This document shows, in pieces, positions 6,372 through 8,437 of a stretch of DNA of 8,437 nucleotides. The notes beneath the pieces were generated by a model, which was not told the origin of the DNA, searched no databases, and worked only from the letters and a program-made list of their open reading frames with translations. How positions within the stretch are numbered: the stretch's first letter is position 1; every line of letters starts with the position of its first letter. The translations under genes and the position numbers were made by a program. The stretch lies in contig CAMOTP010000036.1 in the NCBI GenBank assembly GCA_946625925.1, forward strand, positions 1-8,437, in the 5' to 3' direction. Source of the stretch: an uncultured Alphaproteobacteria bacterium. Its GTDB lineage: Bacteria > Pseudomonadota > Alphaproteobacteria > Rs-D84.

Positions 6372-6956
6372 TTATTTTTTTGATTTTCTGCGAGATACGA
6401 CGACACTGAATGCCAACACGATAAATGCCAAAATAGCAAGTGTCCATGTGGCTACTTTATTGTCGGATGCATTAGTTTTTTTTTCCGCTTCATCAAATGT
6501 TGTTACTTCGGCAGTGTATTCAGACACAGTTGCAACAGGGGTTGCATGTTCTGAACGATATTTTTCGCCATCTGCAGCAATTGCTTTTTTAACATCCGCA
6601 GCCGATTTTTTTGCTTCGTCAGGCAAATCAACCTCTATTGCAGCACGCAATTCGTCGGCCATAGATTCACCAAAACCTTGGAAACATTTATCACCAATCT
6701 TGATAACAGGTACACCACCTGATGAAAAATCACATGATTTCAAAGCATCCATAAATAACACACGATGTTCTGGAACAGTGACATCAATCAGTGTAACCTT
6801 CATCATTGGGTATTCATAGATAAAATTATTTCTTGTAAAATCCTGGGCATGATGACAATGTGGACATGTTGGCGAATAATAAATTGTCATATCCGCAGCA
6901 TTTGCCATACCAACAAAAGTCAAACCAGCCAAAACTGATAAAATTGTTTTTTTCAT
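6372..6956 (-). CDS. Exported, membrane-anchored thioredoxin-fold protein (CPHC)
   Basis: Seen: 194 residues. Residues 1-20 are a classic signal peptide (MKKTILSV...GMANA, cleavage before AD). The domain begins MTIYYSPTCPHCHH, with redox motif CPHC at 31-34 after the first strand. GGVPVIKIGDKCF (80-92) supplies the cis-proline loop (Pro83) of the thioredoxin/glutaredoxin fold. Extra cysteines are Cys75 and Cys91. An Ala/Lys/Glu-rich linker (about 111-165) leads to a membrane helix at about 168-188 and a basic end RRKSKK, giving a periplasmic domain held by a C-terminal anchor. Family knowledge: CPHC is the DsbA active-site motif, but the domain is only about 90 residues and glutaredoxin-like in size, without the DsbA helical insertion. 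Role inferred: thiol-disulfide exchange at the periplasmic face. An ideal AAGGAG ribosome-binding site and a good promoter precede it; cvpA follows 22 bases later. Confidence 0.85.
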   Translation of the reverse strand: MKKTILSVLAGLTFVGMANAADMTIYYSPTCPHCHHAQDFTRNNFIYEYPMMKVTLIDVTVPEHRVLFMDALKSCDFSSGGVPVIKIGDKCFQGFGESMADELRAAIEVDLPDEAKKSAADVKKAIAADGEKYRSEHATPVATVSEYTAEVTTFDEAEKKTNASDNKVATWTLAILAFIVLAFSVVVSRRKSKK

Positions 6957-6985
6957 AAAATCTCCTTTCTGTTTAGTTTGGTTGT

Positions 6986-7015
6986 ATTATAGAAAATACA
7001 ATACAAATCGTGCAA
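6986..7015 (-). promoter_or_regulatory. Promoter of the thioredoxin-like/cvpA operon
   Basis: On the minus strand, TTGCAC (7015-7010) is followed by an 18-base spacer and a consensus TATAAT (6991-6986). The start of transcription would be near 6979, about 23 bases before the ATG at 6956. The ribosome-binding site AGAAAGGAGA occupies 6970-6961. Confidence 0.65.
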
Positions 7016-7044
7016 GATAATTTTATGAAAAATTTTATTTATTT

Positions 7045-7344
7045 TTATCTTGAATTAATTAAACGAACATCGTCAAATTCTGGATGCCCCATAAAAACAT
7101 TTTGTGCAGACGGACAAATAGTTAAAATTTTGCGATGTTGCGTACGTGCTAAATCCACAACACGTGCGACCAAATTAAAAACAATCGGCTGTTTTTGATA
7201 ATCACTTTCTATGAAAGTATGGTCTATCATTAATTTATCTATACCAATTTTTATAAAAGTTATTTCACCAATATTTTCGCCATTACGTTTTGCACAAAAA
7301 CCACAACCATCTGGCAAAATTTCGTATTTAATATTATCGTGCAT
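7045..7344 (-). CDS. YjdJ-type GNAT (GCN5-related acetyltransferase-like) small protein
   Basis: Seen: 99 residues, the usual length of the compact YjdJ/COG2388-type GNAT family. Family landmarks in order: GENIGEITF (22-30), the central MIDHTFIE (39-46), the helix LVARVVDLAR (58-67) and the C-terminal ILTICPSAQNVFMGHPEF (73-90), whose CP...VF..HPEF pattern is characteristic. Family knowledge: these proteins bind acetyl-CoA through a loop of the R/Q-x-x-G-x-G/A type after the DHT strand; their acceptors are mostly unknown. Odd: that loop reads YQKQPIVF (49-56), without the glycines, so cofactor binding may be altered or lost. An AAAGGG ribosome-binding site lies 9 bases before the ATG. The gene starts 74 bases after ldh with no terminator between them, so it may be co-transcribed. 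A TATAGT at 7379-7374 could be its own -10, but no -35 is convincing. Confidence 0.8.
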   Translation of the reverse strand: MHDNIKYEILPDGCGFCAKRNGENIGEITFIKIGIDKLMIDHTFIESDYQKQPIVFNLVARVVDLARTQHRKILTICPSAQNVFMGHPEFDDVRLINSR

Positions 7345-7418
7345 CGTATAAAACCCTTTGTTTATCCGAATACACTATAACCATAAATTGATGATTGAAT
7401 AAATACGATTAAAATCCA

Positions 7419-8342
7419 TTAAATATTGTTATAATTTTTTCGAATCGTACGACCACTGGCACGCAAAGCATTATTTTCCGGCACAGACAAACGTGGTGTT
7501 AAAACCCTTATAATACCGTTCGACCCAACAATAGATGGTAATGACATTGCCAGGTTTGTTTTCGGATTTGATGTACTGACTGTCAAAATTCTTTTTTCAT
7601 CATTAATTATGCAACGCAATAAATCGGTAACCGCGGCAGCAATTCCATCCCATGTTGCACCACGACCTTGGATTATTTCATATGCTGCATTATGCACACG
7701 ATGTTCGATAGTTTTACGTGTTGTTTGTGGCAATGTTAATTTCATTGTACGACAGAAATCGTTTAATGGAATTGCACCAACAGTTGCAGATTCCCAATTT
7801 ACAACCGATGAGTCACCATGCTCACCCAAAACATATGCATTTATTGACATAGGCGACACATCCAGTTGACGTGCAAGAATTGTACGTAAACGCGCAGAAT
7901 CCAGCATTGTTCCTGTACCAATTACGCGTTCCACAGGCAATCCAGATAAATCATGTGCCAACATAACCATGACATCTAATGGATTTGTCACAACAATAAT
8001 TTTAACTTTCTTTGGGTCAACATTTGCCATAACACGTGGAACAACATCAGATATAACATTAGCATTTGCAGCCAACAAATCTGTACGCGTTTGTCCGGGT
8101 TTTTGATTTGCCCCTGCTGCAATTATAACAATTTCAGAACCACGAATTTCACGATAAGAACTGGCCGCTGTGATTTTTACATCAAAAGAAAATGCTGCTG
8201 CGTGTCCTAAATCCATTGCTGCTGCTTGGCTGCGCACACCGTCCCGGTCAAACAAAACCATTTCATGAACCAGACCTGTACTTTTAATTGCGGTTGCAAC
8301 CGCAGCGCCAACCGTTCCAACACCAATAATTGCGACTTTCAT
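7419..8342 (-). CDS. ldh: L-lactate dehydrogenase (NAD-dependent)
   Basis: Reduces pyruvate to L-lactate with NADH, regenerating NAD+ for glycolysis in the cytoplasm. Seen: 307 residues, normal family length. The Rossmann motif GVGTVG (7-12) and Asp32 after the second strand indicate NAD preference. The substrate loop GANQKPGQTR carries Gln80, the position equivalent to Gln102 of lactate dehydrogenase; malate dehydrogenases have Arg there. Arg86 (Arg109 equivalent), Asn120 in VTNPLDV, Asp148 and Arg151 in LDSARLR (Asp168/Arg171), catalytic His175 in GEHGDSS (His195) and Thr230 (Thr246) are all present. The loop Glu usual in GETR is Gln here, a mild change. Malate dehydrogenase is the main alternative but fits Gln80 poorly. 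An AGGGAG ribosome-binding site lies 6 bases before the ATG. The terminator upstream at 8401-8434 separates it from the preceding gene, so it starts its own transcript. Confidence 0.9.
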   Translation of the reverse strand: MKVAIIGVGTVGAAVATAIKSTGLVHEMVLFDRDGVRSQAAAMDLGHAAAFSFDVKITAASSYREIRGSEIVIIAAGANQKPGQTRTDLLAANANVISDVVPRVMANVDPKKVKIIVVTNPLDVMVMLAHDLSGLPVERVIGTGTMLDSARLRTILARQLDVSPMSINAYVLGEHGDSSVVNWESATVGAIPLNDFCRTMKLTLPQTTRKTIEHRVHNAAYEIIQGRGATWDGIAAAVTDLLRCIINDEKRILTVSTSNPKTNLAMSLPSIVGSNGIIRVLTPRLSVPENNALRASGRTIRKNYNNI

Positions 8343-8368
8343 ATAAAACTCCCTGCTATTTTTTACTT

Positions 8369-8374
8369 ATTATA
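8369..8374 (-). promoter_or_regulatory. Putative -10 element of ldh
   Basis: A consensus TATAAT on the minus strand, about 26 bases upstream of the ldh ATG, placing the transcript start near 8362. No recognisable -35 lies at the right distance (the sequence there is A-rich), so this is a tentative call based on the -10 and its position between an upstream terminator and the gene. Confidence 0.4.
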
Positions 8375-8400
8375 TCATATTTTTGGGTGTTTTATTTAAT

Positions 8401-8434
8401 AAAAAAACAGGGGATAAATCCCCTGTGATTTTTT
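8401..8434 (-). terminator. Terminator of an unseen minus-strand gene to the right
   Basis: ACAGGGGA (8407-8414) pairs with TCCCCTGT (8419-8426) around a TAAA tetraloop. The seven A at 8401-8407 form a T-run on the minus strand. Six T at 8429-8434 could also support plus-strand termination, but no plus-strand gene ends here. It most likely closes a minus-strand gene whose end lies beyond 8437. Confidence 0.75.
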
Positions 8435-8437
8435 AAT

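Noticed and set aside
7016..7044. Terminator after the GNAT gene
   Set aside because: The region is A/T-rich, but I could not find a GC-containing hairpin with a T-run. Read-through into the thioredoxin/cvpA operon is possible.

Overview
The window is AT-rich, densely packed bacterial DNA with the standard genetic code: TGA and TAA both act as stops. The CvpA-family protein, the E. coli-like Shine-Dalgarno and -35/-10 signals, short intergenic gaps and low GC suggest a Gram-negative bacterium. An AT-rich, possibly host-associated or gut alphaproteobacterium is my best guess, made from general impression without a database search. I see no insertion sequence, integrase, CRISPR array or rRNA, and no gene-free stretch longer than about 300 bases.

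Layout, left to right. (1) 1-2195, minus strand: a two-gene operon. The first gene encodes an exported 327-residue protein with four Gly/Ala-rich hydrophobic segments. Its stop codon overlaps the start of a secreted trypsin-like serine protease by 4 bases (ATGA), and the protease runs off the left edge. The protease reads unbroken for 405 codons and has a recognisable His/Asp/Ser triad. It is easy to miss because its stop codon lies outside the window. (2) 2196-2523: an intergenic region with divergent promoters, a complete tRNA-Thr(UGU) gene, its terminator, and a promoter for the next gene. (3) 2527-4923, plus strand: a 798-residue cytoplasmic-looking protein of unknown function with a short leucine-rich-repeat-like module, Lys/Pro-rich linkers and a C-terminal coiled coil. 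It ends at a terminator that probably works in both directions. (4) 4969-5430, minus strand: a small two-helix membrane protein of unknown function. (5) 5549-6956, minus strand: an operon of an exported, membrane-anchored thioredoxin-fold protein (CPHC active site) followed by cvpA. It has a good promoter and a strong terminator. (6) 7045-8342, minus strand: an L-lactate dehydrogenase followed by a YjdJ-type GNAT protein whose acetyl-CoA-binding loop is degraded. A terminator for an unseen gene lies at the right edge.

How the genes work together. Regions 5 and 6 look like ordinary housekeeping: envelope redox and membrane functions, and NADH reoxidation by fermentation to lactate. The unexplained content is the translationally coupled secreted protease plus Gly-zipper-like protein, and the large LRR-like protein behind the tRNA. 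The first pair is the best candidate for an undescribed system. The sequence supports co-expression and export of both proteins but does not reveal their targets.
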